This document shows, one piece after another, positions 60,056 through 64,000 of a DNA stretch of 64,000 nt; the stretch's first letter is position 1, and each line of letters opens with the position of its first letter. The stretch covers positions 138,324,897 to 138,388,896 of the forward strand of contig NC_081407.1 of NCBI RefSeq assembly GCF_030272615.1, read 5' to 3'. The DNA is from Cryptomeria japonica. Taxonomy: Eukaryota > Streptophyta > Pinopsida > Cupressales > Cupressaceae. Made by a program: the position numbers and the translations under genes. The notes under the pieces were generated by a model, which was not told the DNA's origin, made no database searches, and saw only the letters and a list, made by a program, of their open reading frames with translations.

Positions 60056-60858
60056 TCTAGACCTAAAGAATTGCAAAAGTGATGATAATTGCAGACTGGT
60101 GAATTTGGCATGTGTATGGAGATGATTGCGTAGATGAGATCAAAAAGAAATAATAATTATTAATTTTCATCACTCCCTTAGAATGGGATGGTTATGTACC
60201 TTAATGTTTGGGTATTACGAATAATGTACCTATGAAACTAAAACCGTGGTGCCTAGAAATACCAAGCATTGTGGGCCCTGGGAGTATAAAATTTCCCTAC
60301 TTATGGGTAGATTCAAAGAACTTAAACTTGATTATTCCTTGTTGCCTAAGGATGTTGGAAGAAATCATGCACCTAGGTTGGTTTAACAAATATGTAATTA
60401 ACCCCCTAATGCGGCACCTTGATGTAAAATAAGTAGATTCATTATGGATAAACTATGATGTCAGTTCTCTTTAGTGGTGAGCATGGATGACAATTGCAGT
60501 GGGATAAACATGTTTTACACGAACCCTTAATAAGTATGACTCCTAGAAATTAATAAGTAAACATTCATGTGTAACCTTGATTATGGGAGTTGATGTGTGT
60601 TATTGATATAATTTGGATGGTGCATTAACGTAAGTTGTTAAAAGATAGAATTTTGTAAACACCTACCTGAGATGAAAGGGAAATCTAAAAATTTAACCTT
60701 ATGAAGATACTAAGCTAATTACAATAATAAGTTGGTTTTGGTAATGCATCTTTCTAGTAGGCAAGATAAGATTTAGAGTAACCTATTGGAATTGTGGGAA
60801 ATTTTATGTCCCTATTTCGTATTTTTCTCATGCGACTTCCAGGAGTAAGTCGATCTCT
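57152..60858. other. LARD internal region, non-coding
   Basis: Only short chance frames. An ATG shortly after the primer site (about 57,210) stops after a few codons. A (GT)n run lies at 60,010-60,054. No gag, protease, RT or integrase trace was recognised in any frame. Confidence 0.7.
60010..60054. repeat. (GT)n microsatellite
   Basis: A GT run with one C interruption. Confidence 0.95.
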
Positions 60859-60870
60859 AGGGGAGGAGGA
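60859..60870 (+). other. LARD polypurine tract
   Basis: AGGGGAGGAGGA directly before the TG of the 3' LTR. Confidence 0.85.
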
Positions 60871-63800
60871 TGTAGAGCTCCTCCTCGATCAAGCTCTGGT
60901 TAACTCAGTTGACCATGGTTGACCTTACTAATAAATGCTATAATTCAATAGGATGGGCTATGTTAGATGGATAGATTGGTGAGAAAAGTAATTGAACCAG
61001 GTTACGGAATCATTTCACCTTGAGGTGTACATTTTGATGTGTTATGGATACATAACTTTATATGATTCTAGAATAAGATAACTTTGAGACTATGTATGTC
61101 ATTATTGGATTTACAAGACTTTACTATGATGATGGAAATAAGATGCATGTCTTATGTATGGATCAAAATTATGAGGATTATGATAATTGCTTATGTGGAT
61201 TTATTTGGATATAAGATATATCGATTTGTTTAAATGTAAATTGTATGCAAAGTGTTTGATGTGTATTCTTATTCATGTGTTTAATATTATATGAGGTTAT
61301 TTGGAATTGCTAATGTGTAATTGAGATGCACAGGAAAATTATCCATGTGACCATGGAAACATTATGGAGAACCAAACCTAAACCTATGTACGTTCGTAAA
61401 GCTAGGGGTTGTCTATTTGGAGAGACAACACCCCATATGTATCATATTTTCTTTGTGAAAATAAATGTTGCGTGTGTCTTTAATTAAATTTATTAATTTG
61501 TGTAAATCCAACAAGATATAAATTTCATGTGTAATTTTGTAATGTATTTTATTATGTCACTTGACACATGTGTTGATTTATGTCTTGATTTTTGACTTGT
61601 CTCTTGGAGGGAGTTGTTTTAACCATAGCCTTTTCAAACATTTAAATGTGGTTCTAAATTTTCCTTGGGTAGAGAGTCTTTGGAGTGGTCAACTCAGGTT
61701 TGACCCGAAAGTTAACTTCAGCTGGGTTTCTAAGGGGTTAAATGGACTCCTAGGGGTAGTTTAGAGGTATTTCCTAAAGTCCATAAGGTATACCTATGAG
61801 TTAGGAGTGTTTTTAGGCATGTGGCAACTCCCATGTGACTGTTTTGTCACCTAAAAAAGTGGGTTTCCTAAGGTGAGCGAAAATTCAAATTAGAAGGTAC
61901 CATCTAGGATAGATAACCTTCCCTTTTTTTTAATGTGAGATCCTTTTTCCCACTTTCTCCTACTTTTTCCTTTTTCAGCTTTAGAAACCTGTGAGAACTC
62001 GCACTGAGGTCTTTTTAGGCAAGAATGAGAGACTTTGTGGGTAATGACCCACTCCCCATTTTTTGGAGATCATGCAATTTTGAAAAAGATAGTTTTAGGA
62101 TAGAATTTTGGCTAAGTGTAGAAGGTAGGATTGTGGAATTGGGCTGCTCATCCTCAAACTAGTTCTAGCAAACATTTGGGCAAATTCAAGGTTGGTTCAT
62201 CTTCTCCTTTTGTTTCTTTTTACGTTGCATTTTCATGTTGAAAAGATTGCTTGTATGTAAAAGTTGGTTTCTTGTATTTTCCGTTGTGAAAATTTATTAT
62301 GTGACCTATCTATTACTTCTTTTATGCATTTTCTTCTGATTTGGGAGTAACCAAGGCCTTCTACTCTTGGGAGAGTAGGATGGTCTTGTGGGTGGTAGAA
62401 ATTTGACAACCCTCGAGTGAGAGACTCTCATTATGAGAGTGAACTCAAGGGGTGTATATGTGACCCTTGTTGCATGGCTTGGTTTATGCATTTGGGGGTC
62501 ATAAGGGGAGAAAGTATGGCATGAATGCCTTGGGGGGCATAAGGATGTGGGATTAATGAACTTATGATATATCTTTGTTTGCCATGAGGTGGCTTTGTGA
62601 TCTACTATTCTTCCAGTCTCCTCAGGGTATTTGGTCCACTACCACCCGTGTAAAAACATCACATTTTGTGATGAAGTGTAGCCTTGGTTGGGAAAGAATT
62701 TGTTGTATATTTTTCCCTTGCTTGCTATGTTTACATGTGTGTAACCTGTCTACGGCTTGGTTCTCCAAGCTCGAGGGTGGCTTCTAGTAAGCCTAGGCTG
62801 GGAGGTGAGCACTCCATGGTCAAAACCTTATGATTCATTTGCAGGATTGTTTGGAAAGAAAAGAAAAAGACAAGCTAGGAGTTGTTGGATTTACTTGATT
62901 TGCAGAGAAAGATTAGGGAATGGAATATTTTATATTTTAGTTGCAGCAATGAAAAAGGAAAGCTATATGTTGTATTTATTTGAAAAAGAAATGTATTCAT
63001 TTTGTTTAAAATCCTCATTTAATAGAAATGAGAGACTAGATGTGTATCTCACCCATTTGTAATGTTGACTATATTGTCTTTTATATATACTTTAAAGAAA
63101 TGCATTATTTTTATTAAGCTATTACTACAAAAATGAAATGTTTATCTTTGGATTAAGTTCCTATAGTTAATGAAATAATATTTGTTGTATGCATGTTAGT
63201 TTTAAAAATAAAAGTTCATTTTATCTCCTTATGCATATTGAAATAATGGAAATGAGCAAAGTAGAAAGTTTACATGTTAGTAAGACAAAAATTAAACATC
63301 AGTCCTAAATATTTATTTCCAAATACAAATAACGGTTTAATAGATTTAACATGTTTATCTAAAAAGTTGATATAAATGATTCTAGACTAATGTAGTTATT
63401 GAATAAAGTTAATTTAATTATGTAATTTTCCCTTTTATTTATCATAGAAAATAAATCTAGAATTAGCAGTCTATCTCTAAAGTTAGTATCTGGGTTGTCA
63501 ATAAAAAAAAAGAGGAAATGCTACATTTAAATCTGTTGGTTTTGAAAACCTGCTTTATGTGATGTTAGGAAAAAGAAATATAATTAGAATTTTTTTAAAG
63601 TAAATAAAAGAAATTTTGCCCCAGTATCATGCTATCAATATTTTATTAATTTCTGCATGATTTAAAAATGTTGAAAATATATATATATATAGATTGCTTA
63701 AGTGTGTGTGTGTAAATATATATATATATATACACATTTTATTAAATAATATTTCTGTTTGTGAAACTTCTTTTTTTTTTTACAAAAAAACTTTATAACC

Positions 63801-63915
63801 ACAGAAAGATATATATATATATATATATTAAAAATAAAATAAAAAGATCTTAAATTTTTTTTTTTAAACAAAAAAAAAAGCCAATAGGGGAGCCTCGCCC
63901 CCCCCCCTCCCCCGC
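60871..63915 (+). mobile_element. LARD 3' LTR, part inside the window
   Basis: Matches 52,608 to about 55,745 with scattered differences. Homology stops in a C-rich run near 63,900-63,915. Confidence 0.85.
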
Positions 63916-64000
63916 GTTGTTCAATCAGATTTAGATCCCTTTTTGGGCATACCGGATCCCCTTTGATCATATTAAATCATTGTAATAGAGCATTAGAATG
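63916..64000. other. Window end, unmatched to the 5' LTR
   Basis: Starts TTGTTCAATCAGATT. No similar text is seen in the 5' LTR. It may be an insertion in, or a rearrangement of, the GC-rich minisatellite. Confidence 0.5.

Overview
The window looks like nuclear DNA from a large plant genome. Every recognisable block is a plant LTR-retrotransposon part: Ty3 elements of the Tat type with a second RNase H, Copia elements primed by initiator tRNA-Met, solo LTRs, and one element with very long LTRs and no coding capacity. No intact host gene was found. The general look would fit a conifer or another gymnosperm, but the sequence alone does not prove that. Names such as Tat-A or Copia-B are local labels.

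Layout. (1) 1-~15,720: Tat-A, an old Ty3 element (gag, protease, G-patch, RT, RNase H, second RNase H, integrase), split at 7,972-9,600 by a 1.6-kb TIR element with a 7-bp target duplication. After pol comes an antisense gene with a plant mobile domain (PMD). (2) ~16,040-22,459: Copia-like material: a partial LTR broken by a 1,010-bp solo LTR (16,330-17,339), then Copia-A on the minus strand with gag but no pol and a 2.4-kb LTR. (3) 22,460-25,953: unassigned sequence, then a gag-protease fragment (Ty3-C). (4) 25,954 to the window end: Copia-B, minus strand, the host of a nested stack. Its 3' LTR is 25,954-28,488 and its 5' LTR starts at 49,523. Inside it lie a 4.98-kb TG...CA element with a decayed ORF (29,961-34,936), the young Tat-B (35,105-47,794, duplication CCACT), a solo LTR (50,425-51,318, duplication GTTTT), and a LARD-like element from 52,608 that runs off the window.

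The most interesting signal is the antisense gene between pol and the 3' LTR in both Tat elements. In each copy I can follow a TATA-like box about 75-80 bases upstream, a 25-27 codon first exon, a phase-0 intron with good GT/AG sites, and a second exon that enters the PMD frame exactly 31 codons before the same methionine position; an acidic or glycine-rich stretch and a coiled coil follow. Introns in antisense would survive retrotransposition of the sense RNA. Short tandem repeats sit inside this intron in both copies, although the repeats differ. Both copies carry stop codons, so these copies are probably dead.

Tat-B has near-identical LTRs and nearly open pol but no recognisable gag core or zinc knuckle. 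Copia-A and Copia-B share a pol-less structure. The LARD has LTRs of 4.5 kb and no ORFs. Much of the window therefore looks like elements that must have borrowed proteins from others.

All identities, boundaries and divergences were read by eye; no alignment or database search was run.
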